Source: Methylotenera_A sp963701715 (GTDB lineage: Bacteria > Pseudomonadota > Gammaproteobacteria > Burkholderiales > Methylophilaceae). From it: a stretch of DNA of 64,000 nt. This document shows, piece after piece, positions 44,156-52,559 of the stretch. The position numbers were made by a program, and so were the translations under genes. Where the stretch lies: the NCBI GenBank assembly GCA_963701715.1, contig CAVPAX010000005.1:310001-374000 (forward strand). The letters run 5' to 3'. Numbering within the stretch: the stretch's first letter is position 1; each line of letters starts with the position of its first letter. Below the pieces are notes generated by a model that saw nothing but the letters and a program-made list of their open reading frames with translations, was not told the DNA's origin and ran no database searches.

Positions 44156-46285
44156 ATGAACAAGCCTGTTGACCCAAGCATCACCACCCACCATGGCGGC
44201 TGCCCGCACGATTGCCCCGATACTTGTTCGATGGTGTTTCATGTGAAAGAAGGCAAATTATTAAGCGTCACTGGCAACACCGAGCATCCGATGACGCGCG
44301 GCGGCTTGTGCGTCAAACTCAAAGATTACGAAAAACGCCATTATCACCCAGACCGGTTGCTCTACCCGATGAAGCGCACCGGGCCAAAAGGCAGCAAGCA
44401 ATTTACGCGCATCACGTGGGATGAAGCGCTGGATACGATAGTCAGCAAATGGCAGGCGATTATTAAAACGGATGGCTCACAAGCCATTATGCCGGCCAGT
44501 TATTTAGGCAACCAAGGTTTGGTGCACGGCTTAAATGGCGGCGACGCGTTTTTTGCGCGTTTAGGCGCGACGGTGACCGAGCGCACATTCTGCGGAGAAG
44601 GCTCGTGTACCGCATGGTTATTGACTGTGGGCCCGACTGCCGGTGTAGATCCGGAGAGTTTTATTCATTCCAAATATATTATTGTTTGGGCATCGAATTC
44701 GGTTTCGACCAATTTGCACCACTGGCACATTATCCACGACGCGCAAAAGAAAGGCGCGAAAGTCGTGGTGATTGATTCTTACGCCTCTAAAACCGCCAAA
44801 GAGGCTGATTGGCACATTGCGCCCAAGCCCGGCACCGATGGCGCGCTGGCGATGGCGATGATGAATGTGATTATTAGCGAAGGCTTGCAAGACCAGGATT
44901 ACATCGACAACTACACCGTGGGCTTTAAGGAGCTGGCGGAACGCGCCAAAACGCGCACGCCGGAATGGGCGGAGAAAATCACCGGCATTCCTGCGGCGGA
45001 TATTCGTAAACTCGCACGTGAATATGCCACCACATCGCCTGCGGCCATTCGCATCGGAGTGGCGCTGGAACGCAGCTACGGCGGCAGTCAAGCCATCCGT
45101 GCGGTTACTTGCTTGCCCGCGCTGATAGGCGCTTGGCGCCATGTGGGCGGCGGAATTTTGCAGTTCCCGGTGTGGGAGCATCCCTATAAATTTGACGTGA
45201 TTTGCCGCCCGGATTTGATTCCAGAAGGCACACAAGTCGCCAATATTCTGCAATTGGGGCGCGTGCTGACGGGCGAAATCAAACTGAAAACGCCGATTAA
45301 ATCATTAATGGTCTGGAACACCAACCCGGTCACGCAATCGCCGGAAACTGACAAAATTATCAAAGGTTTGCAGCGCGAAGATTTATTCACTATCGTCGCA
45401 GACCACTTTATTTCCGACACCGCTGCGTATGCCGACATTGTGCTGCCAGCCGCCATGGGCGCGGAGATGGAAGACATGATTTTAAGCTGGGGGCATTTAT
45501 ACCTCACCTACAACGCCAAATGTATCGACCCGCCGGGCGAAGCGATTCCGAACAACGAAATCTTCCGCCGCCTTGCTAAAAAATTAGGCTTTCAAGAAGA
45601 CAATTTCAAGTGGAGTGATTCTGAGTGCTTAGAAAACTACGTCGCTTGGGATGCGCCCGCAGCTCAAGGCTACAGCCTCGCCTATATGCGTGAGCACGGC
45701 TTTGCCAAGCTGAAAGTGGGTACGAAAGATGACCGCGTGCCGCATAAAAACGGCAATTTTCCGACGCCAACTGGCAAATGTATGTTTTTGGTAGAAGGCG
45801 CGAAAAACTTTGTGGCTGGACCGTTCCGCCAAATGTATGAAGGCTTTCAACCGGGTGAAGATTTGGATTCGCTGCCGGATTACGTGGCGAATCGGGAAAG
45901 CGCCGAGAGCAATCCCGCGTTGGCTAAAAAATATCCGCTCAATATTATCTCGCCAAAAAGTCATGGCTTTTTAAACTCCTGCTATGCCAACATGGCCGAG
46001 AAAATCAAAGGGCAGGGCGAGCAATTTGTACTGATTAACCCGCTGGATGCTACCACGCGCGGTATTAAAGAAGGCGCGAAAGTGAAAGTGTTTAACGACC
46101 GTGGAGCGTTTGAAGGCGATGCGCGCATCACCAAAGACGTGAACCCGGGTATTGTGGTCGCCACGCTCGGTTATTGGCGGCAGCTCAACAAAGGCACGGT
46201 CAATTGCATCAGCGCAGCGGAGTTTGGAGATATGGGGCATTCGACTACTTTCTCTGATAATTTGGTAGAAGTGGCGTTGGGGTAG
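44156..46285 (+). CDS. Molybdopterin oxidoreductase (DMSO reductase family)
   Basis: A 709-residue molybdenum/tungsten bis-MGD enzyme. The N-terminal [4Fe-4S] motif is C16-x3-C20-x3-C24-x27-C52 (GGCPHDCPDTC, then GGLC), so an iron-sulfur cluster is present; further family segments are RITWDEALDTIV, FCGEGSCTAW near the molybdenum, WASNSVSTNLHHW, and the C-terminal MGD-binding domain (FVLINPLDATTRGI). No Tat signal is visible, so it is probably cytoplasmic. No partner subunit lies beside it and the substrate is unknown. GAGGAG precedes the ATG. Confidence 0.88.
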   Translation: MNKPVDPSITTHHGGCPHDCPDTCSMVFHVKEGKLLSVTGNTEHPMTRGGLCVKLKDYEKRHYHPDRLLYPMKRTGPKGSKQFTRITWDEALDTIVSKWQAIIKTDGSQAIMPASYLGNQGLVHGLNGGDAFFARLGATVTERTFCGEGSCTAWLLTVGPTAGVDPESFIHSKYIIVWASNSVSTNLHHWHIIHDAQKKGAKVVVIDSYASKTAKEADWHIAPKPGTDGALAMAMMNVIISEGLQDQDYIDNYTVGFKELAERAKTRTPEWAEKITGIPAADIRKLAREYATTSPAAIRIGVALERSYGGSQAIRAVTCLPALIGAWRHVGGGILQFPVWEHPYKFDVICRPDLIPEGTQVANILQLGRVLTGEIKLKTPIKSLMVWNTNPVTQSPETDKIIKGLQREDLFTIVADHFISDTAAYADIVLPAAMGAEMEDMILSWGHLYLTYNAKCIDPPGEAIPNNEIFRRLAKKLGFQEDNFKWSDSECLENYVAWDAPAAQGYSLAYMREHGFAKLKVGTKDDRVPHKNGNFPTPTGKCMFLVEGAKNFVAGPFRQMYEGFQPGEDLDSLPDYVANRESAESNPALAKKYPLNIISPKSHGFLNSCYANMAEKIKGQGEQFVLINPLDATTRGIKEGAKVKVFNDRGAFEGDARITKDVNPGIVVATLGYWRQLNKGTVNCISAAEFGDMGHSTTFSDNLVEVALG

Positions 46286-46360
46286 ATAGTATTTTGTAAC
46301 AATAAATAGATAACTTGTGTTAGCATTTATATGTGGGGACAATTGCGTCCACACTAAATG

Positions 46361-46390
46361 AAAAACCGCTCAATGAGCGGTTTTTTTTTG
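46361..46390 (+). terminator. Rho-independent terminator after molybdopterin oxidoreductase
   Basis: AAAAACCGCTC and GAGCGGTTTTT form a perfect 11-bp stem with a 3-base loop, followed by more T. Confidence 0.9.
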
Positions 46391-46425
46391 CCTATTTATT
46401 ACGCGTTTAGGAGGTGCAAGCTGTA

Positions 46426-46578
46426 GTGCTAGTTTCAATTTTATATTTAGGAATTTTAAGTGGACGTAATTCTTACGTTACTCAGTCTTATGACCGCAAT
46501 AGTAAAACTTTTTATTGTGGTAATAGCTCTGTGGAAACTCTTAAAAACCAACAGCCGCAAGTGATAGTGATTACTTAA
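46426..46578 (+). CDS. Candidate small ORF (50 codons)
   Basis: GTG start about 11 bases after a perfect AGGAGG; the encoded 50 residues begin with a hydrophobic stretch (LVSILYLGILSG) and continue polar (YDRNSKTFYCGNSS). It could be a small exported or membrane protein. It overlaps another small frame, so at most one is likely real. Confidence 0.22.
   Translation: MLVSILYLGILSGRNSYVTQSYDRNSKTFYCGNSSVETLKNQQPQVIVIT
46460..46564 (+). CDS. Candidate small membrane protein (34 residues)
   Basis: GTG start at 46460 with AGGA at 46449-46452, spacing 7. The 34-residue product has one long hydrophobic segment (LTLLSLMTAIVKLFIVVIAL) and a basic C-terminus ending KTNSRK, the layout of type I toxins and other small inner-membrane proteins. 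A perfect hairpin ACGTAA-TTC-TTACGT (46464-46478) overlaps its first codons and could limit translation. Evidence is from sequence layout only. Confidence 0.33.
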   Translation: MDVILTLLSLMTAIVKLFIVVIALWKLLKTNSRK

Positions 46579-46796
46579 TCCGTTAGAAATTTTAACGGTG
46601 AGGTACGCATGAAGCGTTTACTCTCACCAGGCCTTTGCTCGCCTATAACTTTTGTAAAGTAAGGCAAATAGTCGCTCTCGCGCGACTTGCGAGTTATTTT
46701 CCTTTGGATAAGCAAATGACACCCTTTGCCGCTTTATCTTCCGGTCTAGTGGCAAGGGGAATTTAAAGTCAAAACCAGATGAATGCGGCAAGAATT

Positions 46797-46837
46797 GATG
46801 CTCTGGAAGCCGCATGGATATTGCCTTCCAGGGCATC
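46797..46837. repeat. Dispersed 41-bp hairpin element, copy B
   Basis: GATGCTCTGGAAG and CTTCCAGGGCATC form a 13-bp stem with one G-T pair around a 15-base loop (CCGCATGGATATTGC). It is the best-formed copy. A TATTTTTA follows on the plus strand, so it could also end transcripts. Confidence 0.65.
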
Positions 46838-46867
46838 TATTTTTACAATGAAAAAGGGCTGGTTTAA

Positions 46868-47584
46868 TTAAAACGGTAAAAATACTGCGGTGGCTAGGCT
46901 TTGCATCACGCGCGAAATCATGCGTTGTGATTTTTCCGCCAACGCAATGGCGTACAAATCGGTGCGGCCTATCATTTTGCCGAATTCGCGTTCAAAGCTT
47001 AAATTGCGGTCTTTGTCGCTAATCTCGTTGGTAAGCAGATACAAATTTCCATTGGCATCGCGCGCTGTAGAGAGCTTCCATGCAGCGATTTCGATATTGC
47101 GTGCGACGTTATAGACGCTTTGCGGGTCGATAGTGTCGGTTAAATAAAAATCGGTTTTGTTGCCATGTGCTTTCAGCAGCATGGTGTGCACGCCGACAAT
47201 AAAAGGCAGTACGCGGTCGCCTTGATAATTGGCATCGAACGCCAGAAAAATGGCATCAGTACCTTGTTTGTTGTCGATTTCCTTAAATTGAAAATGATGC
47301 TGTGATTCACCATTGAATACCCAATCCACCATTTTTTCAGCAGGGTCGGGGGTGCTTTTGGCTAGCTCGCGTGGGTTTCGTTTATACAACTTCAGCATCA
47401 GCGTGCGCAGGCTTTGCGTGTTTTCTTCCAGTTCAACATCGGCCATGCGGTCGAAATCATTTTTGGCTAATTGGTTGGCCGAGCTTCTGTCGCCACGTTC
47501 GGGAATGGGCTTGTTTTCAAAAGGTGAATTGGCAGCACATGCGGTAACCAGGCTGCAGGCCATTAGCAACAACCCCAATCTCAT
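46868..47584 (-). CDS. Conserved hypothetical lipoprotein downstream of phoR
   Basis: 238 residues with a lipoprotein signal (LVTAC, Cys16). The rest is a soluble domain I do not recognise, with FLAFDANYQGDRVLPFIVGV and FEREFGKMIGRTDLYAIALA as its most conserved-looking parts, and a hydrophobic C-terminus. It overlaps the phoR stop by 4 bp and is therefore part of the phoBR operon; a role in envelope response to phosphate is possible but unproven. Confidence 0.6.
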   Translation of the reverse strand: MRLGLLLMACSLVTACAANSPFENKPIPERGDRSSANQLAKNDFDRMADVELEENTQSLRTLMLKLYKRNPRELAKSTPDPAEKMVDWVFNGESQHHFQFKEIDNKQGTDAIFLAFDANYQGDRVLPFIVGVHTMLLKAHGNKTDFYLTDTIDPQSVYNVARNIEIAAWKLSTARDANGNLYLLTNEISDKDRNLSFEREFGKMIGRTDLYAIALAEKSQRMISRVMQSLATAVFLPF

Positions 47585-48909
47585 GCTTGCATGGTCACTT
47601 TTTTATGCACGATGCGAGATTTGGGGAACACGACGCTGAACGTGCTGCCTACGCCAAACTCACTGGTGATTTCCAGCTTGGCCTGATGGCGGATTAATAT
47701 GTGTTTAACGATAGAAAGCCCCAATCCTGTACCACCGGTTTCGCGGCTTCGGCTGCGATCAACGCGGTAAAAGCGCTCGGTCAGCCTGTCGATATGCTGC
47801 TGCTCAATGCCGATGCCGGTATCGCGTACAGAAAACACGGGCTGTCCATTTTGCATAGCCCAGTTGATAAAAATATCGCCACCTTTGGGCGTATAACGAA
47901 TGGCATTGCTCACCAGGTTGCTGAAGGCGCTTTGCAGTTCTTCCTGTGAACCGATGACGTTAAGCGTAGGGTCGGCATCCAGGTGTATATTGTATTTAGC
48001 TTTGCCAAGGCTTTGGCTTAAACCAATCGCATCGTTTTGTATGCTTTTTAACAAAACACCCATATCAATTTCATCGTCGTTAGGATTTTCCGTGTTGCTT
48101 TCTATTGTAGAAAGCGTGAGCAGATCTTCGATGATGCGCCGCATGCGGCCGGTCTGTTCTTGCATCATGCTGAAATAATTTTTCAGGTTTTCCGGCACTG
48201 CGCCAGCCATGTCGCTCAGTGTTTCCAGAAAGCCGCCTACTACGGTGAGCGGCGTACGCAGCTCGTGCGAGACATTGGCAATAAAATCGCGGCGCATAAT
48301 ATCCACTTTTTCGAGCTGTGTCATATCGCTGCAAATCAGCAGTTTTTGTTTGGATGCAAATGGAATCAGCTGAATTTCGAAAATCACCTCAGGGTTACGC
48401 CAGGACTTGAGTTTAAAAGGCTCTTCAAACTCTTCGTTGTATAGGTAGGCAATAAAATTGCTGTCCCTGATTAAATTAACTATAGGCAGGTTTTTATCTG
48501 TGGCTAAATTCAGGCCGAGTTGATTTTCGGCGTGCGACGTGCACCATTCTATCTCGTTGCTTGGGCTGAGTATTACCAAACCATCCGGAATGGCATTGGC
48601 GGTGAGGTTAAAGCGCTCCAGCGCAGAACTTAATTGGGTTTGGTTTTCTATATTATTACGCTCATATTGCAATAGCGCGCTGAATACATCTTCCCATACG
48701 CCTGAACCTTCCGGGATTTCTTTCAAAACAGGGTTTTTAAACCAGAGATGTAATTTGTGCAGCCAGGCAATATGGCTACTAAGGTAAATGAGCAGGCCTG
48801 TTGATAATACGACTAATGCAACAGTTATGCTGCTTATTAGCCATAAAAATAGGCAGATTGCACTTAAGGCGCAAACGAATAAACCAGCTTTTACGCGGAT
48901 ATCTATCAC
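47581..48909 (-). CDS. phoR: Phosphate regulon sensor kinase PhoR
   Basis: 442-residue membrane histidine kinase. Two N-terminal membrane segments (about 10-48), a PAS region (NAIPDGLVILSPSNEIEWC), the phosphorylated histidine in FIANVSHELRTPLTVVGGFL, then an HATPase domain with NLVSNAIRYTPKGG, VRDTGIGIE and GGTGLGLSIVKHIL. It lies 58 bp downstream of phoB and overlaps the following lipoprotein gene. Confidence 0.92.
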   Translation of the reverse strand: MIDIRVKAGLFVCALSAICLFLWLISSITVALVVLSTGLLIYLSSHIAWLHKLHLWFKNPVLKEIPEGSGVWEDVFSALLQYERNNIENQTQLSSALERFNLTANAIPDGLVILSPSNEIEWCTSHAENQLGLNLATDKNLPIVNLIRDSNFIAYLYNEEFEEPFKLKSWRNPEVIFEIQLIPFASKQKLLICSDMTQLEKVDIMRRDFIANVSHELRTPLTVVGGFLETLSDMAGAVPENLKNYFSMMQEQTGRMRRIIEDLLTLSTIESNTENPNDDEIDMGVLLKSIQNDAIGLSQSLGKAKYNIHLDADPTLNVIGSQEELQSAFSNLVSNAIRYTPKGGDIFINWAMQNGQPVFSVRDTGIGIEQQHIDRLTERFYRVDRSRSRETGGTGLGLSIVKHILIRHQAKLEITSEFGVGSTFSVVFPKSRIVHKKVTMQA

Positions 48910-48967
48910 AAATTAGGCTTTTAAATTAAATGATGCCTAATTATAGCGAGGTTTTGTGTGGCTTGAA

Positions 48968-49663
48968 CTAACTTTCCTTGACTGCAGAGAGCCGATAACC
49001 CGATCCGCGCACTGTCTGTATTAAATCCTGATGGCCGGACACTGCAAGTGCATTGCGTAAGCGGCGAATATGCACATCCACCGTACGGTCTTCTACAAAC
49101 ACACGATCACCCCATACTTTATCCAGCAGCTGGCTGCGTGTATGTACACGCTCGGCATTGCTCATGAAGTAATGCAGCAGTCTGAATTCCGTTGGGCCTA
49201 AATCGATGTTGATATTATTGCCTGTTACACGATGCGTGGTCGGATCTAACAAAAGGCCTTGTATTTCAATCGGGTCATCGGTCATCTGCGGCGCGCGACG
49301 GCGTAACACTGCCTTAATGCGCGCATTCAATTCACGAGGACTGAAAGGCTTGGTCACGTAATCGTCAGCACCAACTTCCAAACCGCGTACCTTGTCATAT
49401 TCGTCACCGCGTGCGGTCAGCATGATAATCGGGATAGACTTTGTGAGCTGGTCAGATTTCAGGCGCCGCGCATATTCAATACCGCTCATGCCGGGTAACA
49501 TCCAATCAAGCAAAATCAAGTCGGGTAATGTGTTGCGTAATAACTCCTGCGCATGTTCTACGCTAAGCGCACGTATGGCATTATGGCCTGCCTGCGTGAT
49601 GTTTAAGGCTAGCAGCTCTTGTATCGCAGGTTCATCTTCAATCACTAAAATATTCGCTGGCAT
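48968..49663 (-). CDS. phoB: Phosphate regulon response regulator PhoB
   Basis: 231-residue OmpR-type regulator: receiver with the phosphoacceptor aspartate in LILLDWMLPGMSG and the switch residues MLTARGDE, YVTKPFSPREL; C-terminal winged helix with LGPTEFRLLHYFM and EDRTVDVHIRRLRNAL. A Pho-box array lies 33-61 bp upstream, so it should regulate itself. Confidence 0.95.
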   Translation of the reverse strand: MPANILVIEDEPAIQELLALNITQAGHNAIRALSVEHAQELLRNTLPDLILLDWMLPGMSGIEYARRLKSDQLTKSIPIIMLTARGDEYDKVRGLEVGADDYVTKPFSPRELNARIKAVLRRRAPQMTDDPIEIQGLLLDPTTHRVTGNNINIDLGPTEFRLLHYFMSNAERVHTRSQLLDKVWGDRVFVEDRTVDVHIRRLRNALAVSGHQDLIQTVRGSGYRLSAVKES

Positions 49664-49695
49664 TTTTTGTCTCGATTAAGTAGCGATGTCATTTT

Positions 49696-49724
49696 GTGAC
49701 TTTAATATGACATATTCATGACAA
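49696..49724 (-). promoter_or_regulatory. Pho box upstream of phoB
   Basis: Read on the minus strand, TTGTCATGAATATGTCAT matches the Pho-box consensus (two CTGTCAT-like units 11 bp apart), and a third unit AAGTCAC follows at the same 11-bp spacing. Located just upstream of phoB. Confidence 0.75.
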
Positions 49725-49840
49725 ATTTCAAACAATTTTTTTTAGATAAAATTTGAGGCGCAATTGCCATTTTGGGTATTTTGTAACACTATGTAGCTTG
49801 TTCGAATAACAATGATATAACACTAATTTCAGGGGGTAGC

Positions 49841-51517
49841 ATGGCAGGTTTTTTATCCAAAGAATACATTACTGCACAGCCAAATTTTAATCGCTGGCTA
49901 GTGCCACCTGCCGCACTGGCTGTGCACTTGTCGATTGGCATGGCATATGGTTTTAGCGTGTTCTGGAAGCCGCTTGGCAACGCCCTGATGGGAGAGGATG
50001 GCAAGCCGCTGGCGGCCTGCGCAGCAGGTGCAACCACGTTTGGTGAAAAATTATCTGGTACGGCAAAAGCCTTGTTTGCGACTGACTGCAACTGGACGCA
50101 ATTTGATTTGGGCTGGATGTATACCTTGTTTTTTGTGTTGTTGGGTTGCTCAGCGGCACTTTGGGGTGGCTGGCTGGAGCGCGAGGGGCCGCGTAAAGCA
50201 GGCTTGGTTTCTATGCTTTGCTGGTGCGGAGGCTTGCTGATTTCTGCATACGGCGTTTATACCCACCAGTTGTGGATGATGTGGTTAGGAAGCGGCGTGA
50301 TAGGCGGCATTGGATTGGGTTTGGGGTATATCTCGCCGGTATCCACACTTATTAAATGGTTTCCGGATCATCGCGGCATGGCGACAGGTATGGCAATTAT
50401 GGGTTTTGGTGGTGGTGCAATGATTGGCTCACCCCTGGCGACAAAGTTAATGTCCTACTTTGCTACGCCTACCAGCGTGGGCGTTTGGCAAACTTTTATC
50501 GCATTGGCTGTAATCTATGCCGTGTTTATGTTATGCGGCGCATTGGGCTATCGTGTCCCTCCTGTGGGATGGAAGCCAGCCAATTGGACTCCACCAGATA
50601 CTGCAAAAAACACCATGATTGCGACGCGTCATGTACATTTAAAAAATGCGCATAAAACACCACAATTTTGGTTGCTTTGGCTTGTGCTGTGCATGAATGT
50701 TTCTGCGGGGATTGGCATCATTGGCGCTGCAGCACCGATGCTACAAGAGACCTTCGGCGGCGCCTTGATAGGTCAGCCGGACATAGACTTTTCTGAGATT
50801 AAAAAAGATGATGCCATGACAGCAGCCGCTGCAGCGGTGGGAGCAGGGTTTGTCGGACTTATTTCCTTATTTAATATTTTCGGGCGTTTTGCATGGGCGA
50901 CGTCGTCAGATAAATTAGGCCGTAAACGCACCTACTATATTTTCTTTATCCTTGGTGCTCTCATGTATTGCACAGCAACTTATGTGGCTGGGTTTAAATC
51001 GCTCGCTTTGTTCGTGGCCTGCTTCGCCGTGATAGCCTCAATGTATGGTGGCGGTTTCGCTACGATTCCGGCCTATTTGGCCGATATGTTCGGCACGCAG
51101 TTTGTAGGCGCGATTCATGGGCGCTTGCTTACTGCATGGTCAACTGCAGGTATTTTAGGGCCGGTGGTGGTGAATTACATGCATGACACCAGGCTTGAAA
51201 AAGGCATTCCATTTGACCAAATTTATGCGCCGATTTTTGTCGTACTGGCAGGTTTGCTGGTCGTGGGCTTTGTTGCCAATATGCTGGTGAAACCTGTTGC
51301 CGATAAGTACTTTATGACGGACGCAGAACTTGCCGAGGTGCATAAAATCAGTCATGAAAAATCCCTGCAGAATGCGGCTGCGAGCGTCGCTTCAGATAGC
51401 GGGGCAGAACAGCATCCGGTTTTAGTTAAATTGGCTTGGGCTGCCGTGCTGATTCCAATCAGCTATGGGGTCTGGATGACCATACAAAAAGCTTGGGTGT
51501 TATTTAGTGGGGTTTAG
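49841..51517 (+). CDS. OFA family MFS transporter
   Basis: 558-residue, 12-segment major-facilitator protein of the oxalate/formate antiporter family. MAYGFSVFWKPLG in the first segment, GIGLGLGYISPVSTLIKWFP and the intracellular loop DKLGRKRTYYIFF are typical. The monocarboxylate carried is unknown. AGGGGG lies 5 bp upstream of the ATG. Divergent from phoB, so the intergenic Pho box might also influence it. Confidence 0.85.
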   Translation: MAGFLSKEYITAQPNFNRWLVPPAALAVHLSIGMAYGFSVFWKPLGNALMGEDGKPLAACAAGATTFGEKLSGTAKALFATDCNWTQFDLGWMYTLFFVLLGCSAALWGGWLEREGPRKAGLVSMLCWCGGLLISAYGVYTHQLWMMWLGSGVIGGIGLGLGYISPVSTLIKWFPDHRGMATGMAIMGFGGGAMIGSPLATKLMSYFATPTSVGVWQTFIALAVIYAVFMLCGALGYRVPPVGWKPANWTPPDTAKNTMIATRHVHLKNAHKTPQFWLLWLVLCMNVSAGIGIIGAAAPMLQETFGGALIGQPDIDFSEIKKDDAMTAAAAAVGAGFVGLISLFNIFGRFAWATSSDKLGRKRTYYIFFILGALMYCTATYVAGFKSLALFVACFAVIASMYGGGFATIPAYLADMFGTQFVGAIHGRLLTAWSTAGILGPVVVNYMHDTRLEKGIPFDQIYAPIFVVLAGLLVVGFVANMLVKPVADKYFMTDAELAEVHKISHEKSLQNAAASVASDSGAEQHPVLVKLAWAAVLIPISYGVWMTIQKAWVLFSGV

Positions 51518-51518
51518 T

Positions 51519-51565
51519 AAAACTGCAATTTGCATTCACGCTTATCAGGTAAAATAGCAGTTTTT
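51519..51565 (+). terminator. Possible weak terminator before ribH
   Basis: AAAACTGC and GCAGTTTT form an 8-bp stem with a long 30-base loop and a T-run. No FMN-riboswitch (RFN) features are visible in this short gap. Confidence 0.35.
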
Positions 51566-51585
51566 AGCACTTTATAGAGAATCAA

Positions 51586-52035
51586 TTGAATAAAATAAAC
51601 ATTAACTTAGATGGTTCAGGCAAAAAAATCGGTATTGTGCAATCGCGTTTTAATAGCAATATTGGCGAAGGCCTGCTGGAAGCTTGTTATGCAGAATTAT
51701 TGAAACTGGGTGTAAAGCCGGAACATATCCGCATTGCTACTGTACCTGGAGCTCTTGAAACTCCGCTTATTCTGCAGCATATGGCGTTGAGTGAGGAATA
51801 CGATGCGCTTATTGCTCTAGGAGCAATTATTCGCGGTGAAACCTATCATTTTGAGGTGGTTGCAAACGAATCCGCACGCGGAATTTCAGAAGTCCAACTC
51901 AATACAGGAGTGCCAGTCGCTAATGCGGTTTTAACTACTGAAGATGACGATCAAGCATTGGCTCGTATGCTGGTAAAAGGCACAGAGGCTGCACAAGTGG
52001 CGATAGAAATGGCTAATTTGGTGGGTGCGCTATGA
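51586..52035 (+). CDS. ribH: 6,7-dimethyl-8-ribityllumazine synthase
   Basis: Penultimate riboflavin step. 149 residues with GIVQSRFNSNI, VPGALETPLI, and the active site GAIIRGETYHFEVVANESARG. The start is a TTG at 51586 with AGAGAA upstream; no nearer ATG keeps the N-terminal motif. Overlaps nusB by 4 bp (ATGA), the usual ribH-nusB pair. Confidence 0.95.
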   Translation: MNKININLDGSGKKIGIVQSRFNSNIGEGLLEACYAELLKLGVKPEHIRIATVPGALETPLILQHMALSEEYDALIALGAIIRGETYHFEVVANESARGISEVQLNTGVPVANAVLTTEDDDQALARMLVKGTEAAQVAIEMANLVGAL

Positions 52036-52502
52036 GTGTGAGCAAGGCTGAAATAGGCGCGGTTAAAAAGCCAAAAATTAGTCAAAATCGTCGTAAGTCA
52101 CGCGAGCTGGTATTAAAGGCTGTATATCGTGGCATGATAAATGACGGGGAGATAAAACAAATTATTCTGGATGCGCAAGACGATCCAGAATATATAAAAG
52201 CTGATGAGGCATATTTTAAAAGTTTGCTCGAAGGAGTAACTAGCAAAATAGATGAGCTTGATCAGAAAATCTCAACGTTTATCGATAGAAAACTTGAAGA
52301 ATTAAGCCCTGTAGAGCATGCGATATTGCGCATTTCTTCATTTGAGCTCATGTATGACATGAGCATTCCATACCGTGTTGCCATCAACGAAGGTGTTGAG
52401 TTAGCTAAACTTTATGGTGGTGTTGATGGGCATAAATATATTAACGGAGTATTGGATAAAGTGGCTGCGAATGCAAGGCCGCAGGAGTTTAGACGACAAT
52501 AA
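52032..52502 (+). CDS. nusB: Transcription antitermination factor NusB
   Basis: 156 residues, all-helical; motifs RRKSRELVLKAVYRGMIN, LSPVEHAILRISSFELMY and PYRVAINEGVELAKLYGG. Binds boxA RNA with NusE/S10 in rRNA antitermination. Translationally coupled to ribH. Confidence 0.95.
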   Translation: MSVSKAEIGAVKKPKISQNRRKSRELVLKAVYRGMINDGEIKQIILDAQDDPEYIKADEAYFKSLLEGVTSKIDELDQKISTFIDRKLEELSPVEHAILRISSFELMYDMSIPYRVAINEGVELAKLYGGVDGHKYINGVLDKVAANARPQEFRRQ

Positions 52503-52559
52503 GCATGCAAGACATTAAACAATGTTAGTAACTGCTCATACATTTGGGGGCTTAGAACT

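Larger units (their letters stand above)
46391..46867. other. Gene-poor intergenic region with repeated hairpins
   Basis: No conventional gene is supported here. Several inverted repeats are: CCGTTA/TAACGG (46580-46598), a GCCT..ACTTT-TGT-AAAGT..AGGC hairpin (46641-46665), AGTCGC/GCGACT (46670-46687), CCCTTTGCC/GGCAAGGGG (46722-46759, one mismatch) and the dispersed element copy B. Two overlapping small frames at its left end are listed separately. A 70-codon minus frame at 46624-46836 runs through these hairpins and looks spurious. Confidence 0.6.

Noticed and set aside
46609..46662. 17-codon frame with a GAGG ribosome-binding site
   Set aside because: Too short to support alone; no regulated gene directly follows it on that strand.
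46624..46836. 70-codon minus-strand frame
   Set aside because: It runs through hairpins and the repeat element, has no recognisable domain or good ribosome-binding site.
49962..49975. TCTGGAAGCCGC in the OFA transporter resembling copy B
   Set aside because: The encoded FWKPLG is conserved in the family and the match stops after 12 bases.
51518..51585. Possible FMN riboswitch before ribH
   Set aside because: The gap is only 68 bp and lacks RFN-element conserved blocks; only a weak stem is present.
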